From assembly GCF_001602525.1 (NCBI RefSeq), contig NZ_LSYT01000004.1, positions 186,001 through 250,000 on the forward strand: a stretch of 64,000 nt of DNA, written 5' to 3'. The position numbers and the translations under genes are program-made. The stretch is from Flavobacterium chilense (GTDB taxonomy: Bacteria; Bacteroidota; Bacteroidia; Flavobacteriales; Flavobacteriaceae). Under the pieces are notes generated by a model. That model worked only from the letters and a program-made list of their open reading frames with translations. It was not told where the DNA came from and made no database searches. Shown here in pieces: positions 27,127 through 37,288 of the stretch. The stretch's first letter is position 1; every line of letters begins with the position of its first letter.

Positions 27127-28488
27127 TTGCATACACTAAAAAAACAAGTTGATCATAAAATGGACTTTAAAAACGACATCGGATACAGAAAAGAAACGCT
27201 CAAAAAATTGTTGTACAACATTCAAAAAAGCGAAGACTTAATTGTAAAAGCTTTGTACGATGATTTTAAAAAGCCGGAATTTGAAGCTGTTTTAACCGAG
27301 ACAAATTATGTCATTTCGGAACTTAAAGACACGATCAAAAACATCAACAAATGGGCAAAACGAAAACGTGTTTTTCCGTCAATCCTTAACTTTCCTTCTA
27401 CAGATTATATTTTTAAAGAACCTTACGGAAACGTATTGGTAATTGCTCCCTGGAATTATCCGTTTCAATTGGCATTATGCCCTTTAATTTCTGCCGTAGC
27501 AGCAGGAAACAGAGTCGTTTTGAAACCGTCAGAACTTACACCGCATACCTCCGCCATTATAACCAAAATCATCGAAAAAACATTTCATGTTAATCATGTT
27601 GAAGTTTTTGAAGGCGGAGTCGAAGTCTCGAATAAACTTCTGGCGCAACGTTGGGATTATATATTCTTTACCGGAAGTGTCGCTGTTGGAAAAATAGTCG
27701 CCAGAGCCGCAGCAGAAAATTTAACCCCTGTTACTCTTGAACTGGGCGGAAAAAACCCTTGTATAATTGATGAAACTTCTAATTTAAAACTAGCGGCCAA
27801 ACGTATCGTATGGGGAAAATTTATTAATGCAGGTCAGACTTGTATTGCACCGGATTATATCGTGATCCAAAAGAATATGAAAGTCAATTTTATTTCTTTT
27901 TTAATAGAAGAAATCATAAAAGCATATGGCAAAAAAATGGAAAAATCTCCGGATTTTGCCCGTATCATCAACACCAAAAACTGGGTTAGACTGGACAGTA
28001 TGATTGAACGCGAAAAAGTAATTTTTGGCGGAGAAACTGATGCCGAAAAGTTATATATCTCTCCCACTCTGATTGAGGACCCGGCTTTAGACAGTCCTGT
28101 CATGAAAGAAGAAATATTTGGACCTATTTTACCAATTCTTACTTACGAAACAGAATCTGAAATTCATAACATCGTCAGTCAATATGAGAAACCTCTTGCA
28201 TTTTATGTTTTTAGTGAAAATAAATCATTTGCAAAAAAACTTATTACAACCTACTCTTTTGGAGGCGGATGTATTAATGATACTGTCGTTCATTTTTCCA
28301 ATAAAAGACTGCCTTTTGGCGGTGTAGGACATAGTGGTATCGGGGCTTATCATGGTCAGTTGAGCTTTGATATTTTTTCACATCATAAAGCAGTTGTAAA
28401 AAAAGCAAACTGGCTGGATCTTCCTATGCGTTATGCACCTTACAAAGACAAACTGGCATCATTAAAGCGATTATTAGACTGGATGTAG
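27127..28488 (+). CDS. Aldehyde dehydrogenase, ALDH3-like
   Basis: 453 residues from TTG at 27127, with an ATG at 27160 as alternative. It oxidises aldehydes to acids with NAD(P). Motifs: NVLVIAPWNYPFQLALCPLI, NRVVLKPSELTPHTS, the coenzyme site FFTGSVAVGKIVARAAA, the general-base region VTLELGGKNPCII and the catalytic cysteine in FINAGQTCIAPDY. The short length and absence of a membrane anchor fit the bacterial fatty/aromatic aldehyde subgroup. It follows the RluA gene by 43 bases but is not functionally related. Confidence 0.92.
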   Translation: MHTLKKQVDHKMDFKNDIGYRKETLKKLLYNIQKSEDLIVKALYDDFKKPEFEAVLTETNYVISELKDTIKNINKWAKRKRVFPSILNFPSTDYIFKEPYGNVLVIAPWNYPFQLALCPLISAVAAGNRVVLKPSELTPHTSAIITKIIEKTFHVNHVEVFEGGVEVSNKLLAQRWDYIFFTGSVAVGKIVARAAAENLTPVTLELGGKNPCIIDETSNLKLAAKRIVWGKFINAGQTCIAPDYIVIQKNMKVNFISFLIEEIIKAYGKKMEKSPDFARIINTKNWVRLDSMIEREKVIFGGETDAEKLYISPTLIEDPALDSPVMKEEIFGPILPILTYETESEIHNIVSQYEKPLAFYVFSENKSFAKKLITTYSFGGGCINDTVVHFSNKRLPFGGVGHSGIGAYHGQLSFDIFSHHKAVVKKANWLDLPMRYAPYKDKLASLKRLLDWM

Positions 28489-28523
28489 AAAATGAGTAAT
28501 GTTTTTTAGATTTTTAAGCGAAT

Positions 28524-28551
28524 TTGATTAAAAATATTATATTTACGTTTG
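28524..28551 (+). promoter_or_regulatory. Flavobacterial promoter
   Basis: TTG at 28524-28526, a 17-base spacer and TACGTTTG at 28544-28551 match the TTG-N17-TAnnTTTG consensus exactly. It lies 50 bases before the ATG at 28602. Confidence 0.8.
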
Positions 28552-28601
28552 CTTAACCATTACAAATCACAAAAAACATAAAATAATTCTACTCAGTCAA
28601 A

Positions 28602-29390
28602 ATGAAATCTATACCAGATCAAATCGAAGACATTAAAAATCATGGTTATGCCTTAGATTTTTCAAATGTCTTTAACTATGCTTTTGAAAACTATAAAAAA
28701 ATAGCGCTTTACGCAGGATTAATATTATTGGTTTTTTCAGTATTTTTTGGCTTCATAGCTTATAGTATTTTAGTGACAATTTTTGGTGTTGACAAAATAA
28801 GCAATCCTGAATTTTTCAACATACAGCCTCAGCATTTATCACAGCTTCAACTGGCATATTATATTATTGGCTCATCACTGATATCGGCATTGTTTAGCCC
28901 TTTTAGTGCCGGATTTCTAAAAATGGCAGACTGTGCACAAAAAGACGAGGAGTTTAAAGTAGCAACCATTTTTACCTACTACAAAACACATCATTTTTTT
29001 CAAATTTTCCTTTCCACTTTACTGATTTCATTAATTGGTGGCGGAATATCGACATTGTTAGAACTTTTCAAGCTAAATTTCTTAGGCTTTATCATTTCTC
29101 TGTCTATTTCTTTTTTCACCTTTTTAACGATTCCGCTTATTGTATTCGGAAACTTAAAAGCCCTGAACGCTATAAAATCAAGTTTCATCCTTATATCTAA
29201 ACAACCATTAATATTATTAGCCTTAATCATTACCATTATTGGGGCTATACTTGTTGGTTTTTGCGGATTTTGTATTGGAGTACTCTTTACAATCCCGTTT
29301 AGCTATTCGATGACTTATGCAATATATTGTGCCATTTTTAAAGTTGACAAAGAAGATCCAATTGACGCTATCGGAAAATCGGATTTTTAA
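28602..29390 (+). CDS. Multi-pass membrane protein of unknown function
   Basis: 262 residues. After a short cytosolic part (DIKNHGYALDFSNVFNYAFE) there are about six hydrophobic segments, for example IALYAGLILLVFSVFFGFIA, FLGFIISLSISFFTFLTIPL and LLALIITIIGAILVGFCGF. The layout recalls the glycerophosphodiesterase-membrane-domain/YesL-like groups often called simply membrane protein in Flavobacteria. It has a strong promoter of its own. No partner or function can be read. Confidence 0.75.
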   Translation: MKSIPDQIEDIKNHGYALDFSNVFNYAFENYKKIALYAGLILLVFSVFFGFIAYSILVTIFGVDKISNPEFFNIQPQHLSQLQLAYYIIGSSLISALFSPFSAGFLKMADCAQKDEEFKVATIFTYYKTHHFFQIFLSTLLISLIGGGISTLLELFKLNFLGFIISLSISFFTFLTIPLIVFGNLKALNAIKSSFILISKQPLILLALIITIIGAILVGFCGFCIGVLFTIPFSYSMTYAIYCAIFKVDKEDPIDAIGKSDF

Positions 29391-29482
29391 AAAATAGAAA
29401 GTTCTGAACAACACGAGCCTTACCTACTCGGTCTGAATTTTCAAAAAGCCATTTTTACTAAACCAAACATACCCCAAATTCT

Positions 29483-32400
29483 ATGGTAGCAAACTGTAGT
29501 CTTTTTAAGTCGTTGATTTCAGGAATTACCGCAATTGGTAATACCTTAAAATCAATTATAACAAATTGGTATGTTTTTAACTCTGAAATAATCTTTTACA
29601 ACAATCCTAAACTAATCATTTTAGGTCTCGCTTTATTAGGTTTTTTAGGAATTCTGGTTTATCAGTTCTTTAAAATTAAATCCCGGATAGGTTATTTTAT
29701 CGAAAAGAAACTCGAAACAGAAACTGTAAACAGAGAATATCAGCTCTATATCCTGTTTTTTGGTATTGCAGTAATTGTAATCGAAATTATCAACGAAATT
29801 TTTAAAATCCGGCCAAAAAGCCTCTTGATCACAAACGTATCTATTGGCTTTGCTGTTCTGCTTATTTATGTTATAACAGAAAAAGTAAAATTTTTGCGTG
29901 ACAAAGTTCAGCCACTATTCATATTCTTTTTCTTCATCTATATCTTTTACGTTGCCCACAATATTATTTTTCTGCGAAATGATATTGTTCCCATTATCGT
30001 TTTTTTAATCTCTTTTTACTTTTCCTACAGTGTTTTAAAACCCATAAAAATATACTGGCTTTTTGTAGGCTTAGTGTTTACCTTCCTTATTACTACTGTC
30101 ATTTTTCATTTGATTTCTGTAAAATCATCTATACTGCTTATCAATTTTTGCATCCTGATATTTATAATCAATCAGGTAAAATATGCCGTTTTGCTTAATA
30201 ATCGTGATAATTTCAGGTTTACAAACGAAATTGTACATAAAGGAAATTCGCTTACAATAGCTACAAACCATAAAAATGAAGTCTTATTTTGCAGTGAAAC
30301 GATAACCGCAATATTAGGTTATTTACCGGATGAAGTTATGGGATCCCGATTCTGGAAACTGACAAAAGAAATTGATTCTAATTCGATACAAACCTTCAAT
30401 TATCCGGAAAACACGCTTTATATCCGGAAATTAAAAAGCAAAAACGGAGAATACAAATACATCCAATGGAAAGATAAAAAATTCTCTGACGATCTTATAA
30501 TCAGTATTGGCCAGGATGTTACCGAACAAATTATCGTTCGGGACCAATACAAAAATCTGATTCAGACGGCTACAGATATTATTTTCGAAATTGATTCTGA
30601 CGGATATTTTACGTTTATAAACGATTTTGGGTTCTCGATTTTAGGTTATGCCGAAAGCGAAATTATTTCGCAGCACTACTCCAATTTCATCCATGAAAAT
30701 TACCAGCGAAATGCCGTTGATTTTTACGAAAACCTGGAACTCAACGAAAACAATTTTCCAACCATAGAAATTCCGATCTTAAAGAAAAACGGAAAAAAAC
30801 TATGGATTTCACAAAAGATCATTGTACGCAAAAATGATTTAGGACAAACAATTGGATTTGCCGGAATAGCCCGTGATATTACCGACATCAGAAACATCGA
30901 AAACGAGAAAAAAAAGCGCCTTAAAAAAATTGAAGCTTATAATAATTCGACCAATAAATTATCAACCACAGATTTTAGCAGATATGACAATCTAGACATT
31001 GTTATTGATTATATTATTAAAGAAGCTGCATCTGTAACAAAAACAAACCGGGTTAGTTTCTGGAAATATTACAAAGATGTAATTAGCTGCAAAAACTTAT
31101 TCAGTATTGATAATCAAAATCTGAACGATAAAAACATTCTTGACAAAGAATCATATCCAATCTATTTTGAAACATTAAAAAGCAAAGCTATTATCAATGC
31201 TCCCGATGTTTTCAACAAACTAGAAACATCAGAATTTCAAAGACTGTATTTTACCAAAAATCACATTAAATCAATGCTGGATGTTCCGATTTTTTTAAAC
31301 GGGCAATTGGCAGGTGTAATTTGTTTTGAAAGTACCGAAGAAAAAAGGGATTGGGATAACGAAGACATTAATTACGCCCGAACCATTGCCGATGTGATTT
31401 CGCTTGCGATTTCATCCCAAATGCGGTTAGAAGCTGAACGCAGGTTAGAATTTAAAAGTCAGTTACTCTCTGCACTGTCACTTTGTACCGAAAAGTTTTT
31501 GATGAGTAAAACAACTCAGGAAATGTTTCAGGAAACCTATGATATAATAGGAAAAGCAGCAAAAGTAGATCATATGTATTACTACGAAAAAGAGTTTACA
31601 AATGATACTGTAAGTCAAAAATACAAATGGTCCAGACAAGGAGTAGCACATCAGATTACAAAAACGCAACCGCTTACAAAAGATCATCTAAAAGAAATTT
31701 ACGAAGCTGCTGCTAACAAAAAAATTGTCAATACACATACCCGAAAACTTCAGGATACTTTTTTCAGGCAGTTACTAATGGACAACGAAATCAAATCGAT
31801 CCTGATTTTGCCGCTTTATATCAACGATATTTTTACAGGATTTATAGGCTTTGATGACTGTACCAAAGAAAGAAAATGGTCTGAAGAAGAAATTTATATT
31901 TTTCAGGTTCTGGCCAATAACATCTCATCAGCTCTGGAACGAAACCAGAAAGAAACAAAAATTATCGAAAGTGAAGAGAAGTTCAAATTAATCGCTAACA
32001 ATATTCCGGGTACCGTTTATTTATCAAAATTTGATGCCTTTTCGACTAAAATATTCCTTAACGATGAAGTTTTAAATCTGACAGGTTACTCCAAATCAGA
32101 ATTTATCGAAAATAATTTATCGTTTTTATCATTGATTCATCCTGATGATAAAGATGAAGTCATCAACAGTCAGATTGACAATCTACAAAGCGGAATGCCT
32201 TTGCATAACGTTTATCGTATTCGAAAAAAAACCGGCGAATTTATTTGGGTAGAAGAATTTGGAGACGTGATTAAAAAAGGAGACGAGATCGAATTTGTGG
32301 GTGGAATTTACTTTGATATTACCAACAAAAAAGAAACCGAAGACGCGATAAAAGCCAAACAACTGGCGGAAGCCGCCAATAAATCGAAATCAGACTTTCT

Positions 32401-33532
32401 CGCCAATATGTCGCATGAAATCAGAACACCGCTAAACGGTATTATTGGGTTTACACATTTACTGATGAAAACTGAACTTGAAGAAATTCAGGAAAAGTAC
32501 ATGACAACCATCAATCAGTCAGCACATTCGTTGTTGGAGATTATAAACGATATTCTTGATTTTTCTAAAATCGAAGCCGGAAAACTGGAACTTTTCATTG
32601 ATTTGTATGATATTAAAAAAGTATTGGGTCAGGTTTTCGATCTAATTGTTTACGAATCCAATCAAAAAAATCTTGAATTAGAACTCAATGTAGATCCTGA
32701 TGTTCCTAAATACATCTGGACAGATATTGTAAGGATCAAACAAATTTTAATCAATTTACTTTCAAACGCAGTAAAATTTACCAATGAAGGTTCAATTAAA
32801 TTAAATGTTTCTGTTTTATCCAAAAGCAAAAACAACAATTACACCATTCGATTCTCTGTCATTGATACCGGAATTGGAATCCTGGAAAAAAATCAGAAAA
32901 AAATCTTTAAAGCTTTCTCTCAGGAAGATAGCTCCACAACGAGAAAATTTGGAGGAACCGGTTTAGGGTTAACCATTTCTAATCAGTTATTAGCCTTAAT
33001 GGACAGTAAACTACAACTGGAAAGCAAAATTGATATTGGTAGTAATTTTTACTTTGATCTGAATTTAAAAACAAGCAATCAAAGCATTAACGAAAAGTAC
33101 AATGCCGAGCTTAAAAAAATAAATCTCGAATTAAGCACCAATAATATCAACCACAATCAAAAAAACATTACGTTTTTAATTGTAGAAGACAACAAAGTAA
33201 ACATGCTGCTTTTAAAAACTATTATTAAAAATCTGTATAACAGTGCTTATATTTATGAATGTGAAAACGGTTATGATGCTGTAAGCCAATTTGAAAAGAT
33301 CAATCCGGACCTGGTTTTCATGGATATTCAAATGCCTATTATGAATGGTTATGAAACTACAAAAGCCATCCGAAATACCAAAACTGGAAAAGATATTCCG
33401 ATAATTGCCGTAACCGCAGGTGCAGAAAAAGAAGAACGAAACAAATGTTTATCTGCCGGAATGGACGATTATATTTCAAAACCAATCATGAAAGGCATCG
33501 TTGAAGAAGCTTTGGTAAAATGGTTAAAATAG
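29483..33532 (+). CDS. Hybrid sensor histidine kinase, multi-PAS/GAF
   Basis: 1349 residues. Order: membrane region of about seven helices (1-240); PAS 1 (about 250-350) and PAS 2 (about 355-470, FTFINDFGFSILGYAESEI); GAF 1 (about 490-645, VPIFLNGQLAGVICFES); a second GAF-like domain (about 655-825); PAS 3 (about 830-950, FIWVEEFGDVIKK); HisKA with the phospho-accepting H978 in SHEIRTPLNGIIGF; HATPase (FGGTGLGLTISNQLLALM); and a C-terminal receiver with D1281 in FMDIQMPIMNGYETTKAIR. No output domain or partner regulator lies next to it. The ligand is unknown. Confidence 0.93.
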   Translation: MVANCSLFKSLISGITAIGNTLKSIITNWYVFNSEIIFYNNPKLIILGLALLGFLGILVYQFFKIKSRIGYFIEKKLETETVNREYQLYILFFGIAVIVIEIINEIFKIRPKSLLITNVSIGFAVLLIYVITEKVKFLRDKVQPLFIFFFFIYIFYVAHNIIFLRNDIVPIIVFLISFYFSYSVLKPIKIYWLFVGLVFTFLITTVIFHLISVKSSILLINFCILIFIINQVKYAVLLNNRDNFRFTNEIVHKGNSLTIATNHKNEVLFCSETITAILGYLPDEVMGSRFWKLTKEIDSNSIQTFNYPENTLYIRKLKSKNGEYKYIQWKDKKFSDDLIISIGQDVTEQIIVRDQYKNLIQTATDIIFEIDSDGYFTFINDFGFSILGYAESEIISQHYSNFIHENYQRNAVDFYENLELNENNFPTIEIPILKKNGKKLWISQKIIVRKNDLGQTIGFAGIARDITDIRNIENEKKKRLKKIEAYNNSTNKLSTTDFSRYDNLDIVIDYIIKEAASVTKTNRVSFWKYYKDVISCKNLFSIDNQNLNDKNILDKESYPIYFETLKSKAIINAPDVFNKLETSEFQRLYFTKNHIKSMLDVPIFLNGQLAGVICFESTEEKRDWDNEDINYARTIADVISLAISSQMRLEAERRLEFKSQLLSALSLCTEKFLMSKTTQEMFQETYDIIGKAAKVDHMYYYEKEFTNDTVSQKYKWSRQGVAHQITKTQPLTKDHLKEIYEAAANKKIVNTHTRKLQDTFFRQLLMDNEIKSILILPLYINDIFTGFIGFDDCTKERKWSEEEIYIFQVLANNISSALERNQKETKIIESEEKFKLIANNIPGTVYLSKFDAFSTKIFLNDEVLNLTGYSKSEFIENNLSFLSLIHPDDKDEVINSQIDNLQSGMPLHNVYRIRKKTGEFIWVEEFGDVIKKGDEIEFVGGIYFDITNKKETEDAIKAKQLAEAANKSKSDFLANMSHEIRTPLNGIIGFTHLLMKTELEEIQEKYMTTINQSAHSLLEIINDILDFSKIEAGKLELFIDLYDIKKVLGQVFDLIVYESNQKNLELELNVDPDVPKYIWTDIVRIKQILINLLSNAVKFTNEGSIKLNVSVLSKSKNNNYTIRFSVIDTGIGILEKNQKKIFKAFSQEDSSTTRKFGGTGLGLTISNQLLALMDSKLQLESKIDIGSNFYFDLNLKTSNQSINEKYNAELKKINLELSTNNINHNQKNITFLIVEDNKVNMLLLKTIIKNLYNSAYIYECENGYDAVSQFEKINPDLVFMDIQMPIMNGYETTKAIRNTKTGKDIPIIAVTAGAEKEERNKCLSAGMDDYISKPIMKGIVEEALVKWLK

Positions 33533-33626
33533 TTAAAACTTAATAGCATCTCTTATCCTATTATTCCCAAAAAAAATATAAATTCGTATAACATTAAGAA
33601 CACAATAAGCTAAAATACAACATTAT

Positions 33627-34475
33627 ATGAAATGGCAAGGCAGAAGACAAAGTGATAACGTAGAAGACAGAAGAGGTATCTCTGGCGGAAAAGTAGCCGT
33701 TGGAGGTGGAATTATTGGTATTATAATTTTATTACTAAATGTTTTTGGTGGTGAAACCGGCCAGACTATAGGAAATGTATTAGAACAAGTACAAGGCGGA
33801 CAACAACAAACTGAAGCTGCTGCTCCGTTAAGCAAAGAAGACGAGGAAATGGGGAATTTTGTTCGTGTTATCCTTGCCGATAATGAAGACATTTGGGGTA
33901 AAATATTTGCGGAGAACGGAATGACTTATAAAAATCCAAAATTAGTCCTTTTTAGAGGTTCGGTAAATACAGCTTGTGGCGGTGCATCATCCGCATCAGG
34001 GCCTTTTTATTGTCCGGGAGATCAAAAAGTATATATGGATTTAGGCTTCTTTGAGGAACTAAAAAATAAATTTGGAGCTAAGGGTGGTGATTTTGCCATT
34101 GCGTACGTTATAGCGCATGAAATTGGCCATCACGTGCAAACCTTACTGGGAACCTCAGCAAAAATGCATCAGGCACAACAAGGAAAAAGCGAAGCCGAAG
34201 CTAATAAACTATCTGTAGCCTTAGAATTACAAGCTGATTTCTATGCCGGAGTCTGGACACATTATAATCAGGAAAATTTAGATACCGGAGATATCGAAGA
34301 AGCTCTAAGTGCTGCCAATGCTGTTGGTGACGATGCGATTCAAAGTAAGATGCAGGGACATGTGGTTCCCGATTCTTTCACGCACGGAACTTCAGAGCAA
34401 AGAATGTACTGGTTTAAAAAAGGTTTTAAAACCGGAGACATCAAACAAGGGAATACCTTTGATGAAATAAGATAA
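33627..34475 (+). CDS. YpfJ-like neutral zinc metallopeptidase
   Basis: 282 residues. Start MKWQGRRQSDNVEDRRG, then a glycine-rich membrane helix (VAVGGGIIGIIILLLNVFGG). The catalytic domain has AIAYVIAHEIGHHVQTLLG (H164, E165, H168) and the third-ligand region LELQADFYAGVWTHY; ACGGASSASGPFYCPGDQKV is also a family hallmark. A membrane-anchored periplasmic peptidase of unknown substrate. A hairpin terminator follows. Confidence 0.93.
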   Translation: MKWQGRRQSDNVEDRRGISGGKVAVGGGIIGIIILLLNVFGGETGQTIGNVLEQVQGGQQQTEAAAPLSKEDEEMGNFVRVILADNEDIWGKIFAENGMTYKNPKLVLFRGSVNTACGGASSASGPFYCPGDQKVYMDLGFFEELKNKFGAKGGDFAIAYVIAHEIGHHVQTLLGTSAKMHQAQQGKSEAEANKLSVALELQADFYAGVWTHYNQENLDTGDIEEALSAANAVGDDAIQSKMQGHVVPDSFTHGTSEQRMYWFKKGFKTGDIKQGNTFDEIR

Positions 34476-34500
34476 TTCACAAACCAAACTATAATAACCA

Positions 34501-34533
34501 AAAAAGCACAACTTAACCGTTGTGCTTTTTTAT
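34501..34533 (+). terminator. Intrinsic terminator after the metallopeptidase gene
   Basis: AAAAAGCACAA pairs with TTGTGCTTTTT around an eight-base loop, with T on the 3' side. Confidence 0.85.
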
Positions 34534-34560
34534 TGTTCAATTTTGTTTACTGTTGAAAAC

Positions 34561-34590
34561 AAAAAAAGCCTTGAATTTCTTCAAGGCTTT
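34561..34590 (-). terminator. Intrinsic terminator of the tRNA-His gene
   Basis: AAAGCCTTGAA (34565-34575) pairs with TTCAAGGCTTT (34580-34590). Read on the minus strand the stem is followed by seven T. It lies 10 bases after the tRNA 3' end. Confidence 0.85.
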
Positions 34591-34599
34591 AAATTTCTG

Positions 34600-34674
34600 G
34601 GTGGCTGACCGGGTTCGAACCGGCGACCCGCGGCACCACAAACCGCTACTCTAACCAGCTGAGCTACAACCACC
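34600..34674 (-). tRNA. tRNA-His (GTG)
   Basis: A full cloverleaf. Acceptor GTGGTTG pairs with CAGCCAC; D arm GCTCAGCTGGTTAGAGT; anticodon stem GCGGT/GCCGC with loop TTGTGGT, so the anticodon is GTG; T arm GCCGGTTCGAACCCGGT. The extra 5' G pairs with the discriminator C, the identity mark of tRNA-His. CCA is not encoded. Confidence 0.97.
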
Positions 34675-34739
34675 ATTTTTGCTTAGCGAGTGCAAATATA
34701 GAACAAAGGTTGAGTTCTACAAAGAAAAAAATGAAAAAT

Positions 34740-35456
34740 TTACAATAAATTTTCTAAACTATTGACTGCCAAACATCTTTCAACAGTAAAACCTTCGGCA
34801 AAATCTTTACCAACCAATCTTCCTAAGTCCTGCGCACGATAGTTTAAACTCTCAAAGAAGTTTTTACTTGTAATTGGCGTTACAGGTTCTTTTGAATCCG
34901 GATCATAAAACTGTGTTTTGTATGCCATAATCGCTTCAACCTTTTTCTTTTCGAAACCGGTAATATCAACTACAAAGTCAGGCTGAATGTTTTTCCACTG
35001 AATATAGTGATACACCACCTTTGGTCTCCATGCTTCCTGATTCACTCCGTCGATCGAAGTTTCGATTTTCATTAATCCTGATAAAAAGCAGGCATCCGAA
35101 ACTAATTTACTTCCTTTTCCGTGGTCAATATGGCGATCATCAATCGCATTACACAATACAATTTCCGGTTTATATTTTCGGATCATTTTAATCACTTCCA
35201 GCTGATGTTTTTCGTCATTGGTAAAAAAACCATCACGCATTGCCAGATTTTCGCGCACTAAAACGCCTAAAATCTTTGCTGCAGCTTTTGCCTCTTCATC
35301 TCTGATTTCTGCCGTACCACGCGTTCCTAATTCGCCACGCGTTAAATCAACGATTCCAACTTTCTTTCCAAGAGAAACTTCTTTTAAAATCGTTCCCGCA
35401 CAACCCAATTCTACATCATCAGGATGTGCCCCAAAAGCTAATATGTCTAATTTCAT
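34740..35456 (-). CDS. bshB1: Bacillithiol biosynthesis deacetylase BshB1
   Basis: 238 residues from the ATG at 35456. It removes the acetyl group from GlcNAc-malate in bacillithiol synthesis. LmbE/PIG-L fold: zinc site AFGAHPDDVELGCAG, then DLTRGELGTRGT, with DDRHIDHGKGSKLVSDACFL as the second site and FYDPDSKEPVTPITS near the end, typical for BshB1. Bacillithiol is the low-molecular-weight thiol of many Bacteroidota. It reads away from menF, 96 bases apart on the same strand. Confidence 0.95.
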   Translation of the reverse strand: MKLDILAFGAHPDDVELGCAGTILKEVSLGKKVGIVDLTRGELGTRGTAEIRDEEAKAAAKILGVLVRENLAMRDGFFTNDEKHQLEVIKMIRKYKPEIVLCNAIDDRHIDHGKGSKLVSDACFLSGLMKIETSIDGVNQEAWRPKVVYHYIQWKNIQPDFVVDITGFEKKKVEAIMAYKTQFYDPDSKEPVTPITSKNFFESLNYRAQDLGRLVGKDFAEGFTVERCLAVNSLENLL

Positions 35457-35552
35457 AATTTTTAATATCAATGTCAAAAATCAATTTCAATTACAATTTT
35501 CTAAAATTAAAATTGATTTTTTATCTATACTCTTTATTCTATTTTCTGTGTT

Positions 35553-36629
35553 CTATGTTCTATTTTCTATTTTCAAAACCCTTTTCATCGTCATGGATTT
35601 ATTGACGCTTTCCTCCCATTCTTTTTCAGGAATACTTTCTTTTGTAATACCGCATCCCATATACAAAATCGCTTTATTATCCTGAATTTGCATACTTCGT
35701 AAATTTACAAATAAATCAGAACTAATGTCACTATGGGCAAAGCTGCTGTTTAATTCGCCCAGAAAACCGGTATAAAACGTTCTGTCGTAATTTTCATTTT
35801 CTACAATGAATACTTTTGCTTTTTTCTTGGGCAAACCACAAACCGCAGGCGTTGGATGCAATGTGTCGATTACTTCTTCTAATGTCGAATTATCATTCAG
35901 TACGCCTGAGATATCTGTTTTAATATGCCAGATCGATCCTGCTTTTACACTATACGGTTCTGTTACATTTACTGATGAAGCTACTTCGCGGAGTCTTTTT
36001 ACAATAAAGTCCGTAACATATTGCTGCTCGTCTTTTTCTTTTTGCTGCCAGGAAATATCACTTTCCAGCGTTGCTTTTTGCGTTCCTGCCAAAGCCATCG
36101 TTTCAAAAACATTTCCGTTAGCTTTTAATAATTGTTCAGGTGTTGCGCCCATCCAGAATCCAACTTCAGGATGAAAAAAACAATACGAAAAAGTCGTTGG
36201 GTACAATTCGATCAAATGCTGAAAAGTGGCTACAAAATCAAATCCTGCCAAATTAACCTCTTCTCTTCTGGACAAAACCACTTTCTTGAATTCGTCATTC
36301 TTAATCGCTTCAACTCCTTTTGCAACTAAACTTTCATACTGCATTTTAGCTGCTGTATCAAAATTCAGATCATCTATTTCGACAGGTTCAAAAGTAAGAT
36401 CCAATTGCTCTGTTGTAATAATTTCAGATTCATTCTCCGGAATCAAAATCAGTTGTTTCTCATCAAAAGAAGCAAAAACAAAACCTTTCTCTTTATAGTC
36501 AGAGATTTTATGCAAAGTATTGTTTTGCTGTAAAAGTCCAAAAATGCTAGTCGAATTAGGCTTAGAATACATCACAAAAGGTAAATGCTTTTTGTAATGT
36601 TGTTTTATTTTAGAAAAAAAGTCATTCAT
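35553..36629 (-). CDS. menF: Isochorismate synthase (chorismate-binding enzyme)
   Basis: 358 residues. It converts chorismate to isochorismate for menaquinone synthesis. The C-terminal chorismate-binding domain has VVLSRREEVNL, FHPEVGFWMGATPEQLLK, ETMALAGTQKA, HTPAVCGLPKKKA-like and GCGITKESIPEKEWEE motifs. It is shorter than E. coli MenF because the N-terminal region is reduced, as usual in this phylum. It lies three bases after a hotdog thioesterase, which supports a menaquinone operon. Confidence 0.9.
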   Translation of the reverse strand: MNDFFSKIKQHYKKHLPFVMYSKPNSTSIFGLLQQNNTLHKISDYKEKGFVFASFDEKQLILIPENESEIITTEQLDLTFEPVEIDDLNFDTAAKMQYESLVAKGVEAIKNDEFKKVVLSRREEVNLAGFDFVATFQHLIELYPTTFSYCFFHPEVGFWMGATPEQLLKANGNVFETMALAGTQKATLESDISWQQKEKDEQQYVTDFIVKRLREVASSVNVTEPYSVKAGSIWHIKTDISGVLNDNSTLEEVIDTLHPTPAVCGLPKKKAKVFIVENENYDRTFYTGFLGELNSSFAHSDISSDLFVNLRSMQIQDNKAILYMGCGITKESIPEKEWEESVNKSMTMKRVLKIENRT

Positions 36630-36632
36630 GTT

Positions 36633-37064
36633 CTATTCTGTTTTCTTTTTTTCTAAAACCATATTGGTCAGTTTACAAAGCGAAATCAGATTTCCGGCTT
36701 CATCTGTAATTTTAATTTCCCAAAGATGAATACTTCTTCCTTTGTGAATAATTCTTGCTGTTCCAAAAACCCAGCCTTCGCGAATACTTTTTAAGTGATT
36801 TGCCGAAATTTCGATTCCGCGTACTTCCTGCTCTTTTGGATTAATAAAGAAAAATGATGCTGCGCTGCCTACACTTTCTGCCAAGGCTACAGAAGCACCT
36901 CCGTGTAAAAGTCCCATAGGTTGGTGAACTGAAGGATTTACTGGCATTTTTGCAGTCAAAAAATCATCTCCGGCATCTATATATTCTATTTTTAGCGTTT
37001 CCATTAGCGTGTTTTTAGAAAATTCATTACAACGCGCTAAAACCTGCTCTTTTGTATAATTCAT
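36633..37064 (-). CDS. Hotdog-fold thioesterase, PaaI/MenI-like
   Basis: 143 residues. MGLLHGGASVALAESVGSAA is the hotdog helix with the catalytic glutamate; VRGIEISANHLKSIREGWVF and the ISLCKLTNMVLE strand complete the fold. Relatives cleave 1,4-dihydroxy-2-naphthoyl-CoA (menaquinone) or phenylacetyl-CoA derivatives. Position directly upstream of menF in one transcript favours DHNA-CoA. This is an inference from neighbourhood. Confidence 0.85.
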   Translation of the reverse strand: MNYTKEQVLARCNEFSKNTLMETLKIEYIDAGDDFLTAKMPVNPSVHQPMGLLHGGASVALAESVGSAASFFFINPKEQEVRGIEISANHLKSIREGWVFGTARIIHKGRSIHLWEIKITDEAGNLISLCKLTNMVLEKKKTE

Positions 37065-37288
37065 TTAAATTAGGCTTTAAAATCGTAAAATTAAAGAAAA
37101 GAAGAGATACAAATTAGAAAATCCAATTCTAAATTAAAAATCATCGGTAAACGTGTAAGTTTTTTGTTATTTTTACAAAAAGATTCAATTACAGATCTGA
37201 TGCCGAAATAGCTTTTTTTGCTACAGGTTTTACAGATTTAAAAAATTTATACAGCCAAAATCTCTAGCAAAAAACTAAACCTATTCAA